From: Ramlibacter ginsenosidimutans
Lineage (GTDB): Bacteria > Pseudomonadota > Gammaproteobacteria > Burkholderiales > Burkholderiaceae_C
Length of the DNA stretch: 64,000 nucleotides
Direction: 5' to 3' (one strand)
NCBI RefSeq assembly: GCF_042678185.1
Contig: NZ_JBHUDQ010000005.1
Shown: piece after piece, positions 34,599 through 42,917 of the stretch
Layout: the number at the start of each line of letters is the position of its first letter
Position numbering within the stretch: position 1 is the first letter of the stretch
Notes under the pieces: generated by a model
What the model saw: only the letters and a program-made list of their open reading frames with translations
What the model was told of the DNA's origin: nothing
Databases searched by the model: none
Program-made: the position numbers and the translations under genes

Positions 34599-36005
34599 AT
34601 GGCGATCGACAGCTCCACCGGTGCCCACGGCACCCGCCAGACCCGCAAGGCCGCCGCGAGCGGCTGGATCGGGTCGGCACTCGAGTACTACGACTTCTTC
34701 ATCTACGCCACCGCCGCGGCGCTGGTGTTCCCGCAGATCTTCTTTCCCAAGGGCGACCCCACCACGGCCATCATCGCCTCGCTCGCGACCTATGGCGTCG
34801 GCTACGTCGCGCGGCCGATCGGCGCCTTCGTGCTCGGCCACTGGGGCGACACGCACGGCCGCAAGAACGTGCTGATCACGTGCATGTTCATGATGGGCTT
34901 GTCGACGCTCGCCGTCGGCCTGCTGCCCACGTACGACCAGGTCGGGCTGCTGGCGCCGGCGCTGCTGGTGCTGCTGCGCCTCATCCAGGGCTTCGCCGTC
35001 GCCGGGGAGATTTCCGGAGCGAGCTCGATGATCCTGGAGCACGCGCCGTTCGGCCGACGCGGCTTCTACTCGAGCTTCACCCTGCAAGGCGTGCAGGCGG
35101 GCCAGATCCTCGCGGCTGCCGTCTTCCTGCCGCTCGCGCACTTCATGGACAAGGACGCGTTCAACACCTGGGGCTGGCGTGTCCCCTTCCTGCTGAGCGC
35201 GGTCGTGATCGTCGCGGGCTGGATCATCCGCCGCGAAGTGGAGGAGACGCCCGCGTTCACCGCGGAAACGCGCCAGCACGCTGTGCCCCGCGCGCCCGTG
35301 GTCCAGGCCTTCCGCGAAAGCTGGGCCGACATGGTGCGCGTCGGCCTGTGCTCGCTGATGAACGTGATCCCGGTGGTCGCGACGATCTTCGGTGCGGCCT
35401 ATGCCGTGCAACCCGGCTACGGCATAGGCTTCGAGAAGGACGTGTACCTGTGGATCCCGGTGGTGGGCAACATCGTCGCCGTGCTGGTGATCCCCTACGT
35501 GGGCAACCTGTCCGACCGCATCGGCCGCCGCCTGCCCATGGCGGTCGGCTCCGTGCTGGCCGGCCTGCTGTCCTTCGGCTACCTGTACGCGATCAGCATC
35601 CACAACGTGCCGCTCGCCTTCGGCCTGTCGCTGCTGATGTGGGGAGTGGTCTACCAGGGCTACAACGCGGTGTTCCCCAGCTTCTATCCGGAGATGTTCC
35701 CCACGCGCACCCGCGTGACCGGCATGGCCATCGCGCAGAACATCGGCACGGCGATCACCGCGCTGCTGCCCGCGCTGTTCGTCGCCGTTGCTCCTCCCGG
35801 GGCATCCAACATCCCGCTGACCGTCGGAGCGATCACGCTGGCGATCACCGTCGTCGCTGCGATCGCGGCCATGACGGCGCGCGAGACCTACCGCGTGCGC
35901 CTGGCCGACCTGGGCAACAAGGGCGCGCGGCCGGTGGACAAGGACGACTACGAGCGCCTGCGCGCCCAGGCCGTGTCCGGCCGCACGCTGTCGACGGCGG
36001 GTTGA
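34599..36005 (+). CDS. MHS-family major facilitator transporter (ShiA/PcaT-like)
   Basis: A 468-residue, 12-helix H+ symporter of the metabolite:H+ symporter group. The segment SALEYYDFFIYATAAALVFP near residue 27, the loop GHWGDTHGRKN (motif A) near 79, and RLIQGFAVAGEISGA near 130 are diagnostic. MHS members import aromatic acids, shikimate, dicarboxylates or osmolytes. Being next to an AroE paralogue and an IclR regulator and near the protocatechuate operon, shikimate, quinate or protocatechuate are good candidates (inference). ATTGGAGAC precedes the ATG at 34599. Confidence 0.88.
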   Translation: MAIDSSTGAHGTRQTRKAAASGWIGSALEYYDFFIYATAAALVFPQIFFPKGDPTTAIIASLATYGVGYVARPIGAFVLGHWGDTHGRKNVLITCMFMMGLSTLAVGLLPTYDQVGLLAPALLVLLRLIQGFAVAGEISGASSMILEHAPFGRRGFYSSFTLQGVQAGQILAAAVFLPLAHFMDKDAFNTWGWRVPFLLSAVVIVAGWIIRREVEETPAFTAETRQHAVPRAPVVQAFRESWADMVRVGLCSLMNVIPVVATIFGAAYAVQPGYGIGFEKDVYLWIPVVGNIVAVLVIPYVGNLSDRIGRRLPMAVGSVLAGLLSFGYLYAISIHNVPLAFGLSLLMWGVVYQGYNAVFPSFYPEMFPTRTRVTGMAIAQNIGTAITALLPALFVAVAPPGASNIPLTVGAITLAITVVAAIAAMTARETYRVRLADLGNKGARPVDKDDYERLRAQAVSGRTLSTAG

Positions 36006-36022
36006 GCGTTGCGGAAGGCACC

Positions 36023-36856
36023 ATGATCCGAGGCAGCACGTCCCTGATCGGCCACATCGGCTGGCCGACGCACACCTTCAAGTCGCCGATGATCTACAAC
36101 CCGTACTTCGAGGCGGCGGGAGTCGATGCGGTGGTGGTGCCCATGGGCTGCAAGCCCGAGCACTACGCGCGCTTCCTGCCTGCGCTGTTCACGCTGGAGA
36201 ACGTGTGCGGCGCGCTGATCACCATGCCGCACAAGGTGGCCACCCTGGCGCTGCTGGACGAAGCTTCGCCGGCGGTGCGCATCGCGGGCTCGTGCAACGC
36301 GGTTCGGCGCGCACCGGATGGCCGCCTGCAGGGCGACATGTTCGACGGCGAAGGCTTCGTGCGGGGGCTGCGCCGCAAGGGTTGCACCATCGAGGGCGCG
36401 CGGGCGCTGGTGGTCGGCGCCGGCGGCGTCGGCAGCGCGATCGCCGCATCGCTGGCCGGCGCGGGCGTGGCCGCACTGAGCCTGTTCGACGCGCGCCCCG
36501 AGGCCGCCCAGGCACTGGCAGAGCGGCTTGTCGCGCACTACCCGGGGCTGGAGGTGCGCACGGGGAGCAACGACCCGCAGGGCCACGACATCGTGGTGAA
36601 CGCCACGCCCATGGGCATGAACGAGGGCGATCCCATGCCGATGGACGTGTCGCGCATCGCACCCGAGGCGTTCGTGGGCGAAGTCGTCATGAAGTCGGAA
36701 ATGACCGCGTTCCTGCAGCGCGTGCAGGAACGGGGCTGCCGCTTCCAGGTGGGGACCGACATGCTGTTCGAGCAGATCCCCGCCTACCTGGAGTACTTCG
36801 GGCTGCCATCGACAACCCCGGAGCGGCTGCGTGAGCTCGCGCAACTGAGCTACTGA
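36023..36856 (+). CDS. Shikimate dehydrogenase-family oxidoreductase (AroE paralogue)
   Basis: This 277-residue AroE-like enzyme has catalytic K71 (MPHK) and D108 (FDGEGF), the Asn at 92, and the nucleotide motif GAGGVGSA at 132-139. The shikimate carboxylate site, normally S-x-S before PxIH, reads F19-K-S21, so the first Ser is lost and substrate may be altered. It is likely a catabolic enzyme oxidising shikimate- or quinate-like acids, since it sits 17 bases after an MHS transporter and not with aro biosynthetic genes. No dehydroshikimate dehydratase is in the window. Confidence 0.85.
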   Translation: MIRGSTSLIGHIGWPTHTFKSPMIYNPYFEAAGVDAVVVPMGCKPEHYARFLPALFTLENVCGALITMPHKVATLALLDEASPAVRIAGSCNAVRRAPDGRLQGDMFDGEGFVRGLRRKGCTIEGARALVVGAGGVGSAIAASLAGAGVAALSLFDARPEAAQALAERLVAHYPGLEVRTGSNDPQGHDIVVNATPMGMNEGDPMPMDVSRIAPEAFVGEVVMKSEMTAFLQRVQERGCRFQVGTDMLFEQIPAYLEYFGLPSTTPERLRELAQLSY

Positions 36857-36869
36857 CGCGATCCGGAAT

Positions 36870-36885
36870 CGCCGGCCTGCCGGCG
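36870..36885. terminator. Short hairpin in the AroE/GntR convergent gap
   Basis: CGCCGGC-CT-GCCGGCG forms a 7-bp symmetric stem 13 bases past the AroE-like stop. It has no U-tract, so it is only a weak candidate for ending transcription from either side. Confidence 0.3.
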
Positions 36886-36934
36886 TGTCCCGCAGGGAAC
36901 TCGGATGGTCTCTACGGTGCTGCAGCGGCGCGCT

Positions 36935-37645
36935 TCAGACCACGTGGTCCGGGTACTTCGCGCGGATCTGGTCGACCTGGCCCAGGGTGCCTGAGAGGTG
37001 CTCGCTCACGCGCTGCCGCGCCTGCTCCGGGTCGCCCGCCGCGATCGCGTCCACGATGCGCCTGTGGTCCCGCACCACGGCCTTCGCCTTGCCGGCGGTG
37101 GGCAGGTGCAACCGGCGCAGACGGTCGACGTGCCCGCTGCGGCGGCGGACCAGGTCGAACAGGTCGGGCACACCGGCGGCCACGTACATGAGGCGGTGGA
37201 ATTCGCGGTCGGCTTCGATGAAGCGACCGTAGTCCTCGCCCGAGGCGAGCGCCGCCTGGATGTCCACCTGTGCGCGCAACTGCGCGACGAGCAGGTCGGT
37301 GGGTTGGACGGCCAGGGTGGCAGCCACTTCCAGTTCGATGGCGCGCCGCAGGAAGTGCGCCTGCTGCGCCTGCGCGATGTCGATGCGGCTCACGACGGTC
37401 GCATGCTGCGGAAAGATGTCGACCAGTCCTTCTTCGCTCAGCTTGATCAGCGCGTCGCGCACAGGCGTCTGGCTCACGCCGAACAGGTCGGCCAGTTCAT
37501 TGCGCGCGAGCACCGCGCCGGGCGCGAGCTCCAGGCCGACGATCTGCTCGCGCAGCCGGTCGAACACCTGCGGCGCGGCCTGCCGCTTCGGGTCGATCGA
37601 CCGGGGCTTGCGGGCGTGCGTGGCGGCGCGGAGCGGGGCGGGCAT
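36935..37645 (-). CDS. GntR-family (FCD) regulator of the Bug/glucarate-dehydratase-like unit
   Basis: A 236-residue FCD-class GntR protein: winged helix-turn-helix near residues 25-90 (NELADLFGVSQTPVRDALIKLSEEGLV) and a helical FCD domain with the His/Asp metal-ligand pattern (EADREFHRLMY near 142 and the H near 190 and 212). It is divergent from the Bug receptor and sugar-acid dehydratase-like genes, which it probably represses. The 98 bases between starts contain the AT-rich palindrome AATATATT at 37694-37701 and a TTGACG at 37684-37689. Confidence 0.88.
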   Translation of the reverse strand: MPAPLRAATHARKPRSIDPKRQAAPQVFDRLREQIVGLELAPGAVLARNELADLFGVSQTPVRDALIKLSEEGLVDIFPQHATVVSRIDIAQAQQAHFLRRAIELEVAATLAVQPTDLLVAQLRAQVDIQAALASGEDYGRFIEADREFHRLMYVAAGVPDLFDLVRRRSGHVDRLRRLHLPTAGKAKAVVRDHRRIVDAIAAGDPEQARQRVSEHLSGTLGQVDQIRAKYPDHVV

Positions 37646-37743
37646 GGACGGATTCTAGGGAGGAAAAGCCGGGCGAAGCCGCATTGACGCACTAATATAT
37701 TTGTGTTTCACTGCCGCCGAACCATCAACGGAGACGTCCCGCC

Positions 37744-38718
37744 ATGCACCGCCGCCACGCCCTTGCCGGCATTGCCGCCAGCCTTGCCGCACCCGCCTTC
37801 GCGCAGGGCAACGACTGGCCGCATGCCAAGCCGATCACCTACGTCGTGCCCTTCACGCCCGGCGGCTCGACGGACGTCGTCGGCCGCGCGGTCGCCGAAA
37901 AGCTCGCCATCGCCCTGAAGCAATCCGTGGTGATCGACAACCGGCCAGGGCAGGGCGGCGCCATCGGCGCGACCTTCGTCGCCCACGCGCCCGCCGACGG
38001 CTACACCTTGTTCGGCGGCACGATCAGCACGCACGCGATCAATGCCAGCCTCTACAAGAACCTGCCCTACGACCCGGTGAAGGACTTCGAGCCGGTGTGC
38101 CTGGTCGCGTTCCTGCCCAACGTGCTGCTCGTCGACCCCAACGCGGGCGTGAACAACGTGCAGGAGCTGATCGCGCTGCTGAAGAAGGACCCGAAGCGCC
38201 GCACGTTCGCCTCGTCGGGCAATGGCACGTCCACGCACCTGGCCGGCGAACTGTTCGCCGACATCATCGGCGTGCCACTCACGCACGTTCCGTACAAGGG
38301 CACCCCGCCGGCCATGGTCGATGTCTCGTCCGGCCAGGTCACCTTCATGTTCGACCAGATGACGGCGGCGCTGCCGCTGCTGCAGGCCGGCAAGCTGAAG
38401 CTGCTGGCCGTGACCACCGCGAAGCGCATCGCGCTGTCGCCCGGGACGCCGACCATGATCGAATCGGGCGTTCCCGGCTTCGACGTGTCCTCGTGGCAGG
38501 CGATCTATGCGCCCAAGGGCACGCCGCGGCCCATCGTGCAGCGCCTCGCGCGCGAGATCCAGGAGGCGCTGAAGCAGCCGGACGTGCAGGAGAAGCTGGG
38601 GAAGAACATGGGCATGGAAATCGTCGCGGGCGGCCCGGACGAACTGGCCGCGCTGATGGCCAAGGAGATCCCGCGCTGGGCCGCGCTGGTGAAGAAATCC
38701 GGCGCGAGCGCCAGCTGA
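37744..38718 (+). CDS. Bug/TctC-family receptor, probably for a sugar acid
   Basis: A 324-residue periplasmic receptor with a short signal peptide (cleavage near AFA-QGN) and Bug signatures VPFTPGGSTDVVGR near 36, IDNRPGQGG near 61, ADGYTL near 83, and VPYKGTPPAM near 180. It heads a three-gene unit with an enolase-superfamily dehydratase and a second Bug gene; its ligand may be that enzyme's substrate, for instance a hexarate. TctA and TctB are not in the window. Confidence 0.9.
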   Translation: MHRRHALAGIAASLAAPAFAQGNDWPHAKPITYVVPFTPGGSTDVVGRAVAEKLAIALKQSVVIDNRPGQGGAIGATFVAHAPADGYTLFGGTISTHAINASLYKNLPYDPVKDFEPVCLVAFLPNVLLVDPNAGVNNVQELIALLKKDPKRRTFASSGNGTSTHLAGELFADIIGVPLTHVPYKGTPPAMVDVSSGQVTFMFDQMTAALPLLQAGKLKLLAVTTAKRIALSPGTPTMIESGVPGFDVSSWQAIYAPKGTPRPIVQRLAREIQEALKQPDVQEKLGKNMGMEIVAGGPDELAALMAKEIPRWAALVKKSGASAS

Positions 38719-38725
38719 GGAATCC

Positions 38726-40000
38726 ATGAACCGCGACGTCCGCATCACCGCGATCCGCATCACGCCCGTCGCCTTCCGCGACGGCCCGCTGCTCAATGCG
38801 GCCGGCATCCACGAGCCCTGGGCCCTGCGCGCCATCGTGGAGGTGGAGACCTCCGATGGCCGCGTGGGCCTGGCCGAAACCTACGGCGACGCGCCGATGC
38901 TCGCGGTGCTGGAGCAGGCCCGCGAGCACGTGCTGGGGCTGTCGCCCTTCGCGCTGAACACGATGGAGGAGCGGCTGAAGGCGGCGATCCGTCCGGCGCC
39001 GGGTGCCGTGGAGTACACGCTCGCGCCCGGCTCGCATGCCGCGAAGAACGCCGCCAAGGCCATCAGCGCTTTCGAAGTCGCGATGCTGGACCTCCAGGGC
39101 CAGGCCATCGGTGCGCCGATCGTGGACCTGCTCGGTGGCGCCGTGCGCCCACAGGTCGCGTACAGCGCCTACCTGTTCTTCAAGTACGCCGAGCACCACG
39201 GCAAGCCGTATGCGCCCGATCCCTGGGGCGAGGGCCTCAGCCCGCAGCAGATCGTGGCGCAGGCGCGCCGCATGGTGGACCGCTACGGTTTCCAGAGCAT
39301 CAAGCTGAAGGGCGGCGTGTTCGAGCCGCGGCACGAAATCGATTGCATCCGCGCGCTGCGCGAGGCTTTCCCCAAGATGCCGCTGCGCCTCGACCCGAAC
39401 GCCAACTGGTCGCTCGCGACCAGCAAGCGGGCCGCCGAGGAACTGGACGAGCTCCTGGAGTACTACGAGGACCCGTGCCCCGGCCTGGAGGGCATGGGGG
39501 AACTGGCGCGGCACACGCGCCTGCCGCTCGCGACCAACATGGTGGTCACGAGCTTCGAGGACTTCCGGCGCAACGTGGAGCTCCGCGGGGCGCAGGTGAT
39601 CCTGTCCGACCACCACTACTGGGGCGGGCTGCGCGCCACCCAGCAGCTCGCGCGCATGTGCGCCCTGTGGGGCCTGGGCATGTCCATGCATTCCAACTCG
39701 CACCTGGGCATCAGCCTGATGGCGATGACGCACGTCGCCGCCGCCATCCCCAATCTCTCCTACGCCTGCGACACGCACTACCCGTGGCAGGACGAGGACC
39801 TCGTGCGCGGCGGCCGCATCGCCTTCGAGCAGGGCGCCGTGCGCGTGCCCGCCGCGCCGGGCCTGGGCGTGGAGCTCGATCGCGCTGCGCTCGCCAGGCT
39901 GCACGAGCAGTACCTCGCCTGCGGCATCCGCAACCGCGACGACTTGCGGCAGATGCAGAAATACGATCCGGCGTTCACCGGTGTGTCCCCCCGTTTCTAG
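38726..40000 (+). CDS. Glucarate-dehydratase-like enolase-superfamily enzyme
   Basis: The 424-residue enzyme keeps the full glucarate-dehydratase active-site set: K193-x-K195, metal ligands D223, E248 and N271, D295, and H322 with N324 (family blocks FQSIKLKGG, LDPNANW, EDPCPGLEG, LATNM, SDHHYWGG, SMHSNSHLGIS). The spacing tracks GudD with constant offsets. It should dehydrate a hexarate to a 5-keto-4-deoxy sugar acid, though the exact diacid is uncertain. It lies seven bases after the Bug gene and ten before the next. Confidence 0.88.
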   Translation: MNRDVRITAIRITPVAFRDGPLLNAAGIHEPWALRAIVEVETSDGRVGLAETYGDAPMLAVLEQAREHVLGLSPFALNTMEERLKAAIRPAPGAVEYTLAPGSHAAKNAAKAISAFEVAMLDLQGQAIGAPIVDLLGGAVRPQVAYSAYLFFKYAEHHGKPYAPDPWGEGLSPQQIVAQARRMVDRYGFQSIKLKGGVFEPRHEIDCIRALREAFPKMPLRLDPNANWSLATSKRAAEELDELLEYYEDPCPGLEGMGELARHTRLPLATNMVVTSFEDFRRNVELRGAQVILSDHHYWGGLRATQQLARMCALWGLGMSMHSNSHLGISLMAMTHVAAAIPNLSYACDTHYPWQDEDLVRGGRIAFEQGAVRVPAAPGLGVELDRAALARLHEQYLACGIRNRDDLRQMQKYDPAFTGVSPRF

Positions 40001-40010
40001 GAGACCGACC

Positions 40011-41000
40011 ATGCGAGCTTCCTTCGCGCTTTCGCGCCGCGCCTTCAGTGCTGTCCTGGGCCTGGCCGCGATCGGCCTGGCGGGCGCCGTGCACGCGCAG
40101 GCGTGGCCGGCGAAGCCGGTCACCGTCGTCGTGCCCTTCGCGCCCGGCGGCGGCACGGACATCGGCACGCGCATCGTCGCGCAGAAGCTCTCGCAGCTCT
40201 GGGGCCAGCCCGTCGTCGTGGACAACCGCGGCGGCGCGGGCGGCAACCTGGGGCTGGACATCGTGGCGCGCGCGAAGCCGGACGGCTACACGCTCGTCAC
40301 CGGGAACGTGGGCACGCAGTCCATCAATCCGACGCTGTACCGGAAACTCAGCTACAACCCGGACACGGCCTTCGCGCCGATCGGCCTGTTCGCGGACCTG
40401 CCCTTCGTGCTCGCCGTCACCAACTCGCTGCCGGTGAAGAACGTGCAGGAACTCGTCGCGCTGGCCAAGGCCCAGCCGGACAAGCTCACGTATGCGAGCT
40501 CCGGCAGCGGCGGCTCGCCCCACCTGTCCGCCGAGACCTTCAAGCTCGCGACCGGCACGCAGATCCTGCACGTGCCGTACAAGGGCGGCGGCGCGGCGAT
40601 GGCGGACCTGATCGCGGGCAATGTGCACATGCTCTTCGCTTCCGTGCTGGAGCTGTCGGGGCACATCAAGGCCGGCAAGCTCAAGGCGCTGGCCATCACG
40701 AGCAAGGAGCGCGTGAGTGCGCTGCCCGAGGTTCCCACCCTGGAAGAAAGCGGCATCGTGGGCGCGGAATCCGGCTCCTGGCTCGGGATGCTCGCCCCCG
40801 CGGGCACGCCGCAAGCGGTCATCGACAAGGTGTCCGCCGACTTGCGGAAGGTGCTGGCGATGCCTGACGTGAAGGAGCAGTTGCTGGCGCAGGGCGCGGT
40901 CGCGAAGTGGCAGTCGCCCGCCGAGTTCGCGCAGCTGATCGCGGCCGACCGCAAGCGCTATGCGCGGATCATCGTGGAGAACAAGCTCTCGGCCGACTGA
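40011..41000 (+). CDS. Bug/TctC-family receptor
   Basis: A 329-residue periplasmic receptor with a twin-arginine-like signal peptide (SRRAFSAVLGLAA, cleavage near VHA-QAW) and Bug blocks VPFAPGGGTDIGTR, VDNRGGAGG, PDGYTLV and VPYKGGGAAM. It is the third gene of the unit, so two receptors flank one dehydratase, perhaps for different diacids. ATG at 40011 follows TAGGAGACC. Confidence 0.9.
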   Translation: MRASFALSRRAFSAVLGLAAIGLAGAVHAQAWPAKPVTVVVPFAPGGGTDIGTRIVAQKLSQLWGQPVVVDNRGGAGGNLGLDIVARAKPDGYTLVTGNVGTQSINPTLYRKLSYNPDTAFAPIGLFADLPFVLAVTNSLPVKNVQELVALAKAQPDKLTYASSGSGGSPHLSAETFKLATGTQILHVPYKGGGAAMADLIAGNVHMLFASVLELSGHIKAGKLKALAITSKERVSALPEVPTLEESGIVGAESGSWLGMLAPAGTPQAVIDKVSADLRKVLAMPDVKEQLLAQGAVAKWQSPAEFAQLIAADRKRYARIIVENKLSAD

Positions 41001-41024
41001 GCCGCGCGTGCTGCGCGCGGCTCA
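40998..41024. terminator. Perfect hairpin shared by two convergent stops
   Basis: An 11-bp stem (10-bp arms GAGCCGCGCG/CGCGCGGCTC plus a T-A pair) with loop TGCTG begins in the TGA of the Bug gene and ends in the stop of the opposite gene. It is symmetric, so it could end transcription both ways, but it lacks a U-tract. Confidence 0.55.
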
Positions 41025-41960
41025 CTGGTCCCAGTCGTTCCCGCCGGCGTCGCCGAACGAGCCGCCCGCATCGTCCCAGCTGCCGCCGTCCTGGATGCCG
41101 AAGTCCTGGCCACCCATGTCCTGGTTCGCGCCAGGATCGAAGCCGCCGCCGCCCAGGCCGGCGTCGCGCGCGAGCGGCGAGCCGGCGTTGGCGGGGTCCA
41201 CGGCGTGCGGCGGGATCTCGTTGCCGTGGTGGTCGAACATGCGGCGGCCGATTTCCTCGGCGGCCACTACGCCCGCGCCGACCGCCAGGCCGGTGCCGAG
41301 TCCGCGGGCCAGCGACGAGCCCATGCCTTCACGCGGCGGATAGCCCTGCGGATAGCCACCGGGGGCGCCGTACGGCGGCATGCCGGGTCCGGGCGGATAG
41401 GGCTGCTGCGGATAACGGCCGAAGTCGTCGGGGTTGCCGTAGGGCGTGGGCACCGGCTGCGGTCGGCGGCGGCGCATCAGCAGGAACAGTCCGACGACGA
41501 TGGCCAGCGGGATCAGCAGGGCGCCCAGCGAGAAGCCGCCGCGCGCCGGGGCCTCCGTGGGTGGCGCGCCCATGCTGCGCGCGTGGCCGCGTTGTTCCGT
41601 CGCCGGCGCCGGCGCGGAGGACGTGCCGGCGATCTCGCTGCGCAAGGCGGTGACCGCGGCGGGCTTGGCGAAGGGCAGCCCGGGTGCGAGCTGCTCGGCC
41701 TGCTGCAACTCGGACCGCGCGGTGGCCAGGTCCTGGCCGCGCGCGGCCAGTTCGGCCTTGACGTAGTGCGCCTTGGCGCTGCCGGGGTGCTTGGCCAGCA
41801 CCTCGTCGATCATGCGGTTCGCCCCGGGCAGGTCGCCGCGCGAGGCGGTCGCGTAGATCTCCTGGACCGAGGGTTCGGGCGCGGCCTGGGCGCGTGCGCC
41901 GATGCTGAACACCAGCAGGAGGAGCCAGGCGAGGAAGGGGAGGAGTCGTCGGGTGCTCAT
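41022..41960 (-). CDS. TPR-containing membrane protein with Gly/Pro-rich tail
   Basis: This 312-residue protein has a signal peptide (cleavage near ARA-QAA), a short TPR-like helical part (about 28-105) and one membrane helix (about 142-160), followed by RRRRPQP. A Pro/Tyr/Gly-rich stretch comes next, and the C-terminus is rich in Gly and Asp (GGGFDPGANQDMGGQDFG). Topology suggests an envelope protein with TPR outside and the low-complexity tail inside. Function is unknown; no partner is adjacent except the DUF4142 gene, 134 bases away on the same strand. Confidence 0.75.
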   Translation of the reverse strand: MSTRRLLPFLAWLLLLVFSIGARAQAAPEPSVQEIYATASRGDLPGANRMIDEVLAKHPGSAKAHYVKAELAARGQDLATARSELQQAEQLAPGLPFAKPAAVTALRSEIAGTSSAPAPATEQRGHARSMGAPPTEAPARGGFSLGALLIPLAIVVGLFLLMRRRRPQPVPTPYGNPDDFGRYPQQPYPPGPGMPPYGAPGGYPQGYPPREGMGSSLARGLGTGLAVGAGVVAAEEIGRRMFDHHGNEIPPHAVDPANAGSPLARDAGLGGGGFDPGANQDMGGQDFGIQDGGSWDDAGGSFGDAGGNDWDQ

Positions 41961-42094
41961 CGTGTTTCCCGTGGAATGCTGCGGACGATGCTGCGATGCG
42001 CCCGGGCCGGGTCATGTCGGAGTCCGCGTGGGGGGCAGGTCGGACGAAGACTCCGAACGTGAGGGGTGGCTGGCGCCAGCAGCGGACTTTCAGT

Positions 42095-42685
42095 TTACCC
42101 CGGCAGGTGGCCGGATCGCTTCTCCAGCGTCTCCGCGGTTCCCAGGTGCCGCTCCAGGCGGACGAGCGTCTGCTGCGCGAAGTCCTTCAGCTCGGCGTCC
42201 TGGTGCCGGCCCTTCACTTCGTGGCCGAACAGGTCGATCGCCTTCTGGTGAGCGCGCGCCATCTGTTCGAGGAAGTCCTGGTCGAAGCTGCGGCCGGACC
42301 GCCGCAGGGAACGCAATTCGCGCTGCTGCCCCGACGAAGGCGAGGTGGGCAGCACGATGCCCTTGGCGCTCGCGATGCGTTGCAGCTGTGCATTGGCGGC
42401 CTGGTGGTCCGCGACGAGCTGCTGCGCGTACTCGCGCACGCGCGGGTCGCGCGAGCGCTGCAACGCGAGCCGGCCCGCGGCGATCTCCGCCAGGCCGGCC
42501 TGTGCGGCCGCTTCCGCGAACTTGCGGTCGGTGCGGTCCATGTTGGCCGCGGTGCGGTCGGGCGCGCCTTCGCCGGGACGCACCGAGGAGATCTGGCCTG
42601 GCTGCGAAGGCGCGGCGAGGGCGGCGCCCGGGTGGAAGGCCGCGCCGGCGAGCAGGGCGGCGGCAAGGAAGGGGAGGCTGCGCAT
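42095..42685 (-). CDS. DUF4142 exported protein
   Basis: A 196-residue exported protein (signal peptide cleaved near ALA-APS) with the four-helix, ferritin-like DUF4142 domain at about 45-190. Helix patterns FAEAAAQAGLAEIAAGRLAL, REYAQQLVADHQAANAQL and FLEQMARAHQKAIDLF are typical. DUF4142 proteins are periplasmic or outer-membrane proteins of unknown function, often stress-linked. Helix residues include two His at the HxxA positions that could bind metal. Confidence 0.85.
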   Translation of the reverse strand: MRSLPFLAAALLAGAAFHPGAALAAPSQPGQISSVRPGEGAPDRTAANMDRTDRKFAEAAAQAGLAEIAAGRLALQRSRDPRVREYAQQLVADHQAANAQLQRIASAKGIVLPTSPSSGQQRELRSLRRSGRSFDQDFLEQMARAHQKAIDLFGHEVKGRHQDAELKDFAQQTLVRLERHLGTAETLEKRSGHLPG

Positions 42686-42917
42686 GCCCGCAGCGTAGGC
42701 CGCCGCAGCCTGGCCGCGGGGTGGGCCCGCGCTGGCTTCGGATGTAGTCGGATGGCCGACGGCCTGCGGTCGAGCTGCCCCCGCGCGTATTTATCAGCCG
42801 AACACCCCGCTGTCGATTGGTAGTTGTCAGCAACGGCCAGCCGACGCAGCGCCGAACAATCGGAATACGATATTTTTTCGCCCAGCCGCAACGTGTGCGG
42901 CGCAACAAGGAGGCATC

